Assembly: GCA_018340375.1 (NCBI GenBank)
Contig: JAFFJZ010000001.1
Coordinates: 49,902,001-49,966,000, forward strand
Direction of reading: 5' to 3'
DNA from: Gonatopus flavifemur
Lineage: Eukaryota; Arthropoda; Insecta; Hymenoptera; Dryinidae
DNA: 64,000 nucleotides
Shown here: positions 47,640 through 58,712 of the stretch, one piece after another
How positions within the stretch are numbered: the stretch's first letter is position 1
Layout: the number at the start of each line of letters is the position of its first letter
The notes under the pieces: model-generated
Database searches by the model: none
Told to the model about the DNA's origin: nothing
What the model saw: the letters and a program-made list of their open reading frames with translations, nothing else
Position numbers and translations under genes: made by a program

Positions 47640-48470
47640 CCCATGTGTGTATGGAATAATGGTCCAATCATGGACCAAGCCTCGCACAAGACCTGCCGAG
47701 ACTAGTCTTGAACAATTCAATAAACTTGGCCCAGGCTCGAGAATGATAAGATCAGGACAAGCTTGGGCCAATGGTTCGTTCCAGCCTAGTTCAAATGATG
47801 CGACAAGCATCAATCAATGCCTCTCTCATCACAGATATTGATGAGAAGAATAATTTGATCCATATTTCAGCTCAAAGTTCTCCCTCAAAATACCGTACAT
47901 GAATCATCTTAAAACGATAGATTAAATGTGCCAAGACTGGGACGAGCTTGGAGTTTTCCCAGTCTTGTTAATCCCTGCATGGGAAAGACATCTTGAAATC
48001 CTGTAGAGAGTTCTTCAAGATCAGTTGATTTCCGTGTATGATTACATTTAAAAGTAGCCTACTACCATTGAGTCAAGTTTTATTCTCATTTAGATTAAAG
48101 TGTGTGAAAGTGGAGTGTGGGGCCAATCATGGGAAGGAGGTTGGACTGGTCTTGGCCCGATAGTTATGCACAAGTCTTTATCCATTGTGAAGTCGGAATT
48201 CGGTCACTAATTGAAAACACTGTGCCACTTATGTGGACAACATCGGCTTAAATAATCATTTTAACGAAAGCTTGATTTTTACGCTTGTGCCAAGCTGGTA
48301 CCAAGTGCAATGGCCATTCCAAAGATATTCATCGGAAACAGCGTGACAGTCATGGAACAGTATTGGTCCAATTATTTTTAACGGACGTTTGTTCCTGATA
48401 CACGTGCCAATCCTGGGACAAGCTTGGGTTTTTTTCCAGTCTTGTCAATACCTGCATGGGGATATTGTTT
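47640..48470. repeat. motif-rich region with CTTGGCC/CAGTCTTG words
   Basis: Words such as CTTGGCCC, AAGCTTGG, TGGGACGAGC and CAATCATGGA recur in both orientations across 830 bp. A direct repeat of about 55 bp occurs at 47929-47983 and 48405-48462 (TCCCAGTCTTGTTAATCCCT against TCCAGTCTTGTCAATACCTG, both then GCATGGG). Ends could not be set. Confidence 0.5.
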
Positions 48471-49089
48471 GCTGTAACGATTATATCAGAAATATATCGT
48501 ATTCGACATTTGCTTAAGAATATACATAATCTTTCAATATAAAACCCTTTTCTTTATTACATGGAAAATCAAGGAAAGTGGCAGAGCGTAAGCGACGTTC
48601 TACTACAATGTATAGGGTATCGCCTAGATTTATAATCCTAACAAATGATGTACCGCCTGACGTGGACGTATGTATGTTCGCGGGAACATGTTGCGTCGGT
48701 ACATATAAGACCAGAGCTCTTCAACAGAAATAAAAAGATAATTTCGTTGGCAAAAGAGTGGTATTTGAACCTCGAGTGTGAACAGATGGATATATTATCG
48801 TTTGTATCCTCATTATTCATACCAGTGGATGTTTGGTCAATGAAAAATATTGAAAATTTTCTAAACGAGCATTTTCAACAGATGCTGCTTGAAATCCCCA
48901 GCAAATGATTAATGATTTCTCCAGAACTGCTTGGAAGTTACGATGCAAATTTTCAAATATGATCTAATAAAATATTATCAGTTACGATTTGTCTGGAATC
49001 TCTGATAAACGTTCATAAAACGATCAATATGATTTTTCTCGAAACTGTTTCGAGTATACACCGACAATTTCTGAATATCATTGATCATG

Positions 49090-49790
49090 TTACATCCCAT
49101 ATATACATTTTTAGGTTCCGCCAATGCTGCAAATAGAATATAGCTTGGCGGAATGTTGACAGCCAAGGCTTGACAATCTATGAATATTCAATGTTGATTA
49201 ACAACAATTATAATGTTGCACTATTAGGTTGTCAGCCTACCATTGATTCACAATTCTGTCAGGCTTGGCGTTTGCTAGGCTCATCCTTGGTCCAACATTG
49301 ACCGAACGATAGATTCTATTGAAAATGAGGATCTTTTGGAACGTGGTTGAATATTGTCACAAACTTTGGCCTAGTCTGGATAAAAATTAGTGTTCAATGT
49401 AGCACCGATCATTGGTAATAGCATGGCTCATTATTGGCATGCTCCTTAGTTTTAACTTTTGATGGCTGAATTACTAGCTAAGTTACCCATCGAATGTTTC
49501 TGGCGAGTAGGGAGAGATGTATACCAGGAATATATAAGGCTCGAATAATTCTCTGCGAGGACAATCAAACAAATTTTTCGATTGTTTGCCAATGATGGTC
49601 TATTTCATTGCCATTTCTGCACCAACGATAGGGCTCCATTGGAAAAACACATCGATAAATCATAAAATAATGTTATCATTTCAGCGTTGCGCCGTGCTTG
49701 GTTGCCAAGCCTCGGCCATACTTTATCTACATCGCGCCATGCTAGTGCCAATGGTAAATTTCTTTATGGGATGAGCCAGTTATTATCAAT
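49090..49790. repeat. motif-rich region with TTGGC/GCCAA words
   Basis: TTGGCGGAA, GGCTTGG, GCCAATG, TTGCCAAGC and CATTGGC variants recur in both orientations over 700 bp. It has the look of the other motif-filled elements but no terminal repeat was found. Confidence 0.45.
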
Positions 49791-51498
49791 ATATTGTCCA
49801 TAGATTCGGATAGAAAAATACTTTGCTCGATTTTCTTTCGATTTCAAGTAAAAAAATGTTCAAAATTCTATATAATTCTTGAATAATCGTATATAACTTG
49901 TACATAAACTGTATTGAGGTATATATAAATTATTTATCTACAATTTAAAAAATGAGCCCACTCGGGATGTACACGAAAATTTATGTTGAAATGATTTCAT
50001 GTTTCGTGATATATACAAATTCGTATCCTCCTGAACAATACTTTATAACGCAGGAATGATTTAGAAATTTGGTAACACTCTGAATCATACGAATGTACAT
50101 GACATCCGTTATGTTTAATGACTACCACTCGCGAGAAATACGTGAACCTTAATACTAAATCAAATTTACTGGGTTCATTCTCACCTTATATCACTTGTAA
50201 TAGGCCTCTCGTAACTCGAGTCAAAAATATCTCCGAGAAAATCCTTGCAAGATGTTCTTAGGGAGATATTTTCGCTATGCTAATTTATCAGCTCACCTGA
50301 CACGATAAGCCGATAGTGAATTTTTATGGAAGTGTGTTCCGTTCCTCTTATATACTTTCTTCTTGTCCCTTTTTTGCTTCTATATCGTTCTCTGTTCTTA
50401 AATCCTGAATCATACCCTTCCTTCGAGAAAAAAGCATTTCATAGTGTTTATGGAATTGAAAATCGTCATTTCATTTTATAATATTGATTTTTCCTTCAGA
50501 GAAGTAGTGTGTATTGGTGCAGTGAATGCCCTTCGCGAGCGAGGGATTATGTAAATTTTTAAATTCGATCTCATAGTTATTTTTGATGAATTATGATTTT
50601 GAACTATCGTACGCTATGTGGTAGAGAATATGTCTCGAGCTTTGAGGAATAAAAAGTTGATTTTTGTTTATTCAATCTATACTTGGAGTGAAAAATTGCA
50701 GGTTTGTGAAGATATGAATTCATGCTTGGTTGGAATTCGTTACATCGAACGATACGTACGTAATAGATTCCATTCAACAATCGATGAAACATCGAGTGTA
50801 CGGGCTGAAAAATCTTTGCTTAGATCTTTCAATAAATCTCTCGATGTATCGTAAATTACTGAAGAGGCGAATGCACCGGGGAAATAGTTCCGGATGATTT
50901 GGGAAGCGGTCATGCTACAGATATCTATAGGGAAACTTTTTTCAAGTTAACTGGAATTGTATGTCTCTGATTTCAGTAGGATCTTGGCTTTTTATCTGTC
51001 TCATTCAGAAGGGATTTGAAATTATTACTAGATTGGAAAGTATCTGTTATATGATATCATTTAAGATATTACATATATTGCTTTGTCTCTACATGATTTT
51101 TCATATTCATGGGAATTCGCTTTGAATATTTCATCCGATAATCTTCCCAATAAATCAATATTCATGAAGATTTTACGTAACTACGAAGTATAGAATTCAT
51201 ATAGTGTGCATGAATATTCACAAACTCCGCGTAGATGGTTCATTGTTACATAAATCACTGCTTTATGAGAATAATTGTTTATTGGGGATGTATCGCTGAT
51301 GATTTGATTTGATAATCAAGAATATCAAGTACCGATTGTTCAAGAAAATCCATTGAAGTCAGAGTTCAATACTATGAATAGTCAATTTGGAGAGTTCTTA
51401 TTAAATACTTATCAAATATCTTATTAAAAAATTTGGTGATTTCACGAATATCATCAAAATTCAATATTTTTCTTTGATATCGTGTAGGTACGGAAATA
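49791..51498. other. intergenic, no gene seen
   Basis: AT-rich DNA with short chance frames only. No RNA gene, well-bounded repeat or host exon could be supported. Confidence 0.5.
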
Positions 51499-52756
51499 TT
51501 AGGTCTACAAATTGAAACTCGGCTTTTTTTGTCAAATTCAATTTTATTAAAAAAATACTTCTTCCAAGAATTATCAATTAAAATATTCGCCGTTAGTATC
51601 TACAGTCTTTTGCCATTTATCGGGTAGTAGATAAATGCCTTCACGATAGAAACTTGGTGGTTTTGAAACAAAACAGTTATCCAGCCATTTTCGGACATCT
51701 TCGATATTCATGAAGTGCTGCTCCTTCAAATATGACGACATTGATCTAAATAAGTGATAATCAGAAGGAGCTAAGTCTGGTGAATATACCGCATGAGGTA
51801 CAACTTCCCAGCCTTAATTGATGAGTTCCTGGGTTGGTTTTGCTGTATGTGGACGTGTATTATCATGCAGCAGCATCAATTTCGCCTTCCTTGCCCCGTA
51901 AATGATCTTTTTTCCTCCAGAGCATCACTTACTTTGATCAGCTGGGCCCGGTAACGCTCAGCTGGAATAGTTTTGCCAGGTTCGAGGAGCTCGTAGTAAA
52001 TGATTCCTTTCCAATCCCACCAGACACAGAGTAAAACTTTCTTTGCAGGAATATTCAGTTTTTCAACTGATGTAAATGGCTGGTCCGGATCAACCCATGC
52101 TTTTCTACGTTTAGGATGGTCGTACAAAATCCATTTTTCGTCACTCGTAATGATTTTATGCAGAAAATTCTTCTTGAACCGAGAAAGCAAATTCATGCAA
52201 ATGGCAACTCTTTGTCTTTTAGTTTCTTCCGTCAGTTTATGAGGAACCCATTTTTCTTCCTTCTGTATTTTTCCCAATGCATGCGATCGAAGTGAAATTG
52301 CTTGACGAGTAACTCCTAACTGTTCTGCAAGCTCTTCTTGAGTTCGACATGGATTTTCATTCGGTAAAACTTCAAGTTTCTCATCCTCAAATTTTTTGAT
52401 TGCACCTGGACGTGAATCGTCCTCAAGACTGAAATTTCCATTACGAAATCTTGTGAACTACTTTTTCACTGTTGAATGGCTCACAGAATGTTGACCCAAT
52501 GTCGTATTAATCAATTCCATCGCTTGAGCAGCATTTTTATTCATTTGAAAACAGAATAGAATATAATGGCGTAAATGTTGCTTATCGAAACCCATCTTAT
52601 AAAATTGATACACAGGAAATTACTACTTGAAAATGACTGATATGACACCTGCAATGTCCACGCTACATATATCCAAAATGGCGGACGAAGTGGATGCGTT
52701 CAAATATTTTGTTTCATGCAACCAATTTAAAGCCGAGTTTCAACTTGCACACCTAA
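51499..52756 (-). mobile_element. mariner element, full length but inactive
   Basis: The terminal inverted repeats are TTAGGTCTACAAATTGAAAC and TTAGGTGTGCAAGTTGAAAC, both then TCGGCTTT. TA flanks both sides. At 1258 bp it is full length. It is a different mariner lineage from the two others in this window. Confidence 0.95.
51574..52595 (-). pseudogene. mariner transposase, broken
   Basis: The frame starts MGFDKQHLRHYILFCFQMNK and would end TNGEYFN. A TAG at 52458-52460 replaces the conserved Trp of KKWF. There is a frameshift near 51877-51900, after ALEEKRSF. A TAA at 51814-51816 interrupts the stretch between the second and third catalytic residues. The catalytic positions remain (SDEKWILYDHP, HDNTRPH, YSPDLAPSDYHLF). 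The longest intact piece, 51876-52277, covers the start of the catalytic domain. It is non-functional. Confidence 0.93.
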
Positions 52757-52758
52757 TA

Positions 52759-53620
52759 AATTCAACGTTACAAACATTAATTCACGTACTCTTGTGTTGG
52801 AAAGTTCAATTAACTCACCGAAATGCTACACATCGAAGTCAATTTGCGTGCATATTGGAAAGAGTGATAGATGAATTTACACAAGTCCACTAAGCGCAAA
52901 TTTTACATCGATCTATCACATCGATAGATTTTGGAATAACTTTACATGCATGTATAGTTCGGCTATAGAGATGATGAAACAAATGAAATGAGAAGCTGTT
53001 TCAAAATAATGTACTGATAAAATTCTATCAACGTCATATAGATACTACTAAAGTCCTATTGTTTTGAACAGAAATAAAAAATTTTCAATGAAAATTCAGA
53101 CTAATTCAATGAATTTGTATACCATTCATTTCAATTATTTTGTCGTGAAGAACTGCTCTATCAAACGTAGTTTAAAATTAGTATCGTTTGATAATTTATT
53201 TTGAAAAAACTTATGAAATTTTCAAACAATTGTTTTTCTGACAATATTGTTGAACTACATATGCGAGTTGTTTGCAGGGAAAAGGAAGAACGGAGATATT
53301 GTGGTTGAATTCGAAAAAGTTATATTCCTCGAATGACAAGTACTATGATCCCATTTCATCGAGTTTCATAACATATTTGATGTTCAATTATCCTTTCATT
53401 TGTTTTTCATGTGAATAATTACAGGACGAATGAGATACCATCTCATTAATTTCAAAATTATGTATGTGAATTAATCAGTAAATCGCCCAAGGTATGAATA
53501 TACTCAATGTTTTCATCGTGTCTATTTATTCATAACGTTGTATCTGCAGTCCCATTCTTATTTCCATTAGAGTTATATGTGATTTTGAGATATTCATTTG
53601 CATCACGGGTCAATCAAAAG
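52759..53620. other. intergenic, no gene seen
   Basis: No gene, RNA or bounded repeat could be supported between the mariner and the direct repeat that follows. Confidence 0.5.
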
Positions 53621-54044
53621 ACCTCTGTCCTCTTGTCAACGAGGTTTTTTAACGACGATGGAACAGACAAATCCTTCGCCATTATGATTTTGTATTATCC
53701 TTGAAAATGGCCGAAACTCGGTCGAAACGTCGGATTATACTTTTTTAAATAAAAGTTATTCGCCATTGCCCGCGATATTGGACTTCTTCTATCCGTTAAT
53801 AAGGAACGATACGGGCATCTGCCAACTCCACATTCCTCAACCTAGGAGTGAATATTCTTATTCTACCTCTGTCCTCTTGTCAACGAGGTTTTTTAACGAC
53901 GATGGAACAGACAAATCCTTCGCCATTATGATTTTGTATTATCCTTGAAAATGGCCGAGACTCGGTCGAAATGTCGGATTATACTTTTTTAAATAAAAGT
54001 TATTCGCCATTGCCCGCGATATTGGACTTCTTCTATCCGTTAAT
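53621..54044 (+). repeat. direct repeat of 180 bp, spacing 244 bp
   Basis: Copies at 53621-53800 and 53865-54044 are almost identical; the only changes I saw are AAACTCGG/AGACTCGG and AAACGTCGG/AAATGTCGG. Each has ATGGCCGA, CGGTCGAAACGTCGG and AATAAAAGTTATTCGCC. Phrases like GGTCGAAACGTCGG are often seen at the ends of reverse-transcribing elements such as Penelope-like ones, but no such protein is here. Confidence 0.85.
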
Positions 54045-54095
54045 TGAGTTGATGATTTATATAAAGCATCTGATACAAAATTGCAATGTAAACTA

Positions 54096-55585
54096 CACGG
54101 AAAAAAATGTATGGTTATGCTACACTGGAATTTGGTTTCTGCAACCAAATACGTTGGGCTATATTTGGCTCAGCCAAATGCTTGGTTGTGAGAACCAAAT
54201 AGAATAGTATAGGCTCACTTAGTTCAAGATACAACTTTCGGTTGGTTGTGGAAACCAAACGCTTTTAGAAGCATTCATTCACCCTCGAGCATTTGGTTGT
54301 GGTGAATAAACGAGTGGTGATGAGATGCCGCAGCAAAACCTCAATGTTTCGCTTTTTTTCATATATAAATGTTGGTGAATAATGAATCAGAAAAAAAATA
54401 AAGTGAAAATATTTTTTCACGTTGAAATAGAAGAAATTTTTCAACGTGATTTCGGCTGATTATAGAAACTTCACAGTGATCGAAGACACAATCGTGAAGT
54501 GTTAGTCAAATTGATCGTGTCGATACCGGGATTCGAACCTGCCTACACCTACCTAATTCTACCTATCTAGAGCCTAACACCCTAACCACGCGCCTATACT
54601 ACCGTATATGATTGCTGTGCATAATATAATACATATTGCGCAACAAAATCAGAATCTCAAGTGATGATTTCGTTTCATTGAATATTACATTTCGTAATGC
54701 ATAGTTTCTGGTGAAAAATAATTCTTTAAACTCCAACATTGAGACTTGGATTGTTTTTGTATAATTATTACGTTCAACAAAATGTGTCAAGTGTAGTTTA
54801 AATTAGGTTGAAACCGAAACCACAAACGGCACAAACAGTTGAGCTAATGAAACGTTTGTATCAAGGAATATTGCTTTGGAATAATCATGAACACGTTGAT
54901 TTTCTATTTGCAATTACAAATCAAATTCATTCAGGTTCCTTAAAAGAACTCAGGGTATTAAAATACAAAGACAGGTTTTCTTTCACATTTTCCATAAATT
55001 ATATTCATGAATACAAATTTTCAATTCACAAAGAAGTATATTCCAGCTTTACTTTTCTCATGTGAGGTGATAATGTTGGTTTAGAAATATTCCAATGATT
55101 GCAATCAGAACTACACTATAATTTAATTAGGTATGTAACTCACATACGAACTCAAGAAATACTCTCAGATCTTAACAAATATTCACAGATTTTAAGAAAT
55201 ACTCTCCAATTTTCTATTAAAGATTACTATATTCCTGAACTGCAGTTTTCTCCATGTAGATTTTATCCCAGAAAAAGTCTAAGAACACGTCTAAGAAGTT
55301 TTTCCTACGGGATGTCTTCTTTATTTCTAATCAAATTTATAAAAACAGCTGAAAATCTCATAAATGAATCCACATTGAGATGGCGAAATTAATTTGGTTG
55401 CTATAACCAACCATTTGGTTATCATAACCGAACAAGTCTTACCATATTATATCAATACCATAACCAAATCTATCGAGGTTCAGTGACCATACAAAAGTTG
55501 TCTTGCCTAAACGAATAGTTCTCACAACCAACCCGTCAATAGCCAATTGTTTTCAGTTATCCTAACTATATCATTTTTTTCCGTG
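54096..55585. mobile_element. 1.49-kb CAC-type element with AACCAAAT motifs
   Basis: The ends are CACGGAAAAAAATGTATGG and, inverted, CACGGAAAAAAATGATATAG, with TA on both sides. The outer 200-300 bp on each side are packed with GGTTGTGAGAACCAAAT, TTTGGTT and AACCAAAT words in both orientations. The core is AT-rich and holds a tRNA-like block (54521-54603). Reading frames in the core resemble no transposase. Confidence 0.85.
54521..54603 (-). other. tRNA-like block inside the 1.49-kb element
   Basis: On the minus strand an A-box-like TAGGCGCGTGGTTAG (54582-54596) precedes a B-box-like GGTTCGAATCC (54529-54539), then CGGTATCGAC. The acceptor arm pairs only in part. This is a decayed tRNA or SINE head. 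Confidence 0.5.
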
Positions 55586-56329
55586 TATACAAAAACTACA
55601 GACGCATATGCCCCTGTTAGTAACTTATCGACAGAGAAGGATTTGACGCCTTTATATAAGTTACCCAGCACGTGTGCATCTGCAATTTTTGAAAGCATTT
55701 TCATAAAAATAACTCATATATGAATGCTTCCAGACGTATAGAAAACTAGAAATACAATAAAAATTAAAAGATGAGCTTAAATCACGAAGAATTTTAAACT
55801 TTTTCTAAAACTATCATTTGAAATTCATCACTGAGAATGATAATACTGAAGGTATTTCATTGTTAAAACTTTTCCAATCTTGAAATAATTTTTACAATAC
55901 CCTTGACAAGAACTTTCATGAAAAAACATGATTATACCCAAAAATTAACTTGAATCGTCTTGAGGCACGTGTTATCTTGACTTGAAAAATTTTCCCAGTG
56001 TTTTTTCATCAAAAGGAAGCTTTTTAGGGGGCGCCTCAAGAAATTTAATTTTTAACGACCACCCTAGTATAGACATACATATATTATACGTATTATTACG
56101 GTAGTCAGCCCACTATTAATAATCAAGTAAAAACACACTCATTATTTAGAAGACTGATATAATTTGTTTCTGACTGTGTGCTCCCTTTTCTTTCTATCAA
56201 CCATTTCATAACCTAATTTATTTATTTATACCCTCATTCACTGACAAGCCTTGTGTGTTTATACATGTCAATAGTTGAATTTAGGTTATAATCAATGGAA
56301 AAATCATGGTCAATATTACTTTATAGCAT
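55586..56329. other. intergenic, no gene seen
   Basis: AT-rich DNA without a supported gene or bounded repeat. Confidence 0.5.
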
Positions 56330-56530
56330 TGGATTAATGTTTAGTTGCATAGTACTGTCTCCAATGTAACATGGTAATCATTACTATGTTAACAGGGCTA
56401 ACGTTACCACATAAAATCGGGAGCATCACCATGTCAAGTGACTCGCACCATCTAAAAATTTTCGTCACCATGTAACATAGTAATCATTCCCATGCTACAT
56501 TGAGAATATAACTATTCTTTTCTCTCCGTG
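56330..56530. mobile_element. probable CAC-type MITE with ATGTAACATGG motifs, left end lost
   Basis: The right end inverted is CACGGAGAGAAAAGAATAG, followed by TA. Inner words are ATGTAACATGGTAATCATT and, inverted, AATGATTACTATGTTACAT. CACCATGT and ACATGG words recur. The left terminus is not recognisable. Confidence 0.6.
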
Positions 56531-56969
56531 TAGGTTAGCGAGCGGTTGTTTCAGTTATCCCTGTTCAGAATCAGTAATGAACCATTGTCGTGAACATTCA
56601 TGTCCGTAAGTTCTATATTCCAATCATTTCCAGGGAAATAAATTTTATGAATCAAAAATTTCAAATTTCATAAGTTTGAGGACAGAAATTGTTGGAAGTG
56701 CCTGTTGCGTACGACACTATAAGAAGGAAGAAAATCTCTCGAGGAAGAAAATTCCGGTCTCTTAGATCTTCTTATGATTTTGCACGCAATAGTCGCTCTT
56801 AAGAGCCTCCGATCTCTCAAACAACAGTTGATAACGCTATTTGACGGGGCGATATGCTTGTGAATCCTCGACAAGAGTGTTGAGAGGATAGATATTGAGA
56901 TTTTCTCCAGCAAAAGACTTTCAATATCCACCCGCAAAAAAAGAATTCAGATGACTCAACTTCCGTGTA

Positions 56970-57216
56970 CTGTGAAAAGTGATTGTGGAATTTTCCCCCA
57001 AAAAATGTTGGCAGGAAAGTTTTTCCACAGATGGGGAATTGTTCACCATACTTTGCTGGAGTTTTCCTCATTTGTGGAGGATTCAACACCTGAAAACAAA
57101 ATGATTCCTCAAAGTGGTGGAAAAATTCCTCATTTTTGATGGAAAAACAATTCCCCCCACGATGAGGGGTCAAATCCGCCGACAGTGTGAAAAAAAACTC
57201 CCCACATTTTTCACAG
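56970..57216. mobile_element. MITE related to 29388-29620, TA flanks
   Basis: The ends are CTGTGAAAAGTGATTGTGGA and, inverted, CTGTGAAAAATGTGGGGAG; an initial CA seems lost or altered. TA stands on both sides. It shares GGAATTGTTCACC-, CATTTGTGGAG- and GGGTCAAATCCGCC-like segments with the earlier copy, in reverse orientation. Confidence 0.75.
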
Positions 57217-57220
57217 TATA

Positions 57221-57482
57221 CACCGAGAGAAAAAATTTCCGAAAACAATAGAATATTCAGTTGAATAGTTGCCATAAAATACTTAATTGATTCGAATAAA
57301 CTTTCATTGACTCAAATGAATAACCGTTTCCATTGATGAAATATTTCATAGCATATTGAATATTTGTTTGATTGAATAAATATTTAATCGAGTTAATGAA
57401 AGTTTATTCATATCAATCAAGTATTTTATTGCGACTATTCAACTACATATTTCATTGTTCCCAGAAATTTTTTCTCTCAGTG
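57221..57482. mobile_element. CAC-type palindromic MITE, TA duplication
   Basis: The ends are CACCGAGAGAAAAAATTTCC and, inverted, CACTGAGAGAAAAAATTTCT, with TA on both sides. The arms stay inverted over most of the 262 bp (GTTGAATAGT, AATACTTAATTGAT, AAACTTTCATT). It begins four bases after the preceding element. Confidence 0.9.
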
Positions 57483-58712
57483 TAGTTACGAATTCTTTCA
57501 AATTCCCGAGTCGAAAAAATCACATACTATTTGAAGTCTGATGTACCTTGTAAAATGTAATAAATCAGAGTTGAAACAGTTCGAAGAAAGGTTGACATTA
57601 GATTAAATGAGAATTTTTTGAAGTGCGAAAAAGGTGAGAACAGAGTGATATCAGGGCGAATGATTCAATCAAAGTTAATTCACTCCGTAATACGCAACGA
57701 ATGAGAGTGCAATCAATTTTCACTTTTTCACTCGTGTTTCCTCGTGACTCTCTTTTGGTACTCTTTGGACAGAATGCCACACATTTGTCGTACCGTCAAT
57801 GAAGTTTCTCCTATACTTCTGCCATATTTATTTCATATTTTTAATAGAATTTCGTGCCATTTCCAAGCATCGATCGAATGGGCACATTCAATCCCCGATA
57901 TAGAAATATTTTGCTGGAAAATGGCTACAAAACCATGAATAATCTCTGAAAAACATCCAGGGTTGTTTGGTTTCAACCAGCTTGGTTTTAATCATGGCTT
58001 AAACCATGGTTTAAACCAAGTGAATTTTGCTTAAAAAACCAATAGTGATTTTTTGCTGAAAAAAACAAACAAACGTGTTTTTTCTATAATTCAATGTGAA
58101 AATATTCATATCATTATTCTCATTTTTTGTACGTGTGCTCTCTTTTCCACAAATAAATTTTCATTATCTATATTGGTGATAGTTTGAGGATCACTTTGCA
58201 TATGGAAAATAGAAATGCACGGGGAAAAATCATTATTCTCTTAATTATACTGTCAAGTTTTTTCAACAATCTAAAATATGGGACTACATGTATCGTTGTG
58301 AAAACTGAACGGGTATTTGTGATAACGAAACAGATAATCATTATAACCATCATTCGCTCCACAATAAAAATGTAATGCTTTCTCAAGTCATTGTAGAATT
58401 CTGCAACAATGTTTTAGGATTGCCAAAAACACTTCAAAATATGATATGGAATTGTATTTTATGCAACAGAACAGTTTGAAAAGAGTTCGAAATAATTGAT
58501 GATCGTTCCTGCCCACAGATCATAGAAGAAATTGGTTTTTCTGGACAAAATTTTCAATCAAAATATAAATATTCATCACTGACTTTGGAATATTCAATAA
58601 ATTAATTTATCATTGTTTCATAGATCCATTTTAGTTTTTCATGCTCGATTTTAAATATATTATAAATTGGATATGCGAAATATTGAATCTAATTAAATGA
58701 AGGATCAATGTA
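57483..58712. other. intergenic, no gene seen
   Basis: No gene is supported. At 57960-58020 a short palindromic cluster of AAACCATGGTTTAAACCA words occurs, of the same style as the motif-filled elements. Confidence 0.5.

Noticed and set aside
55099..55392. 97-codon open frame inside the 1.49-kb element as its transposase
   Set aside because: No catalytic or DNA-binding motif is visible and the composition is that of AT-rich non-coding DNA.
58220..58400. Further CAC-type element starting CACGGGGAAAAATCA
   Set aside because: No matching inverted end was found downstream.
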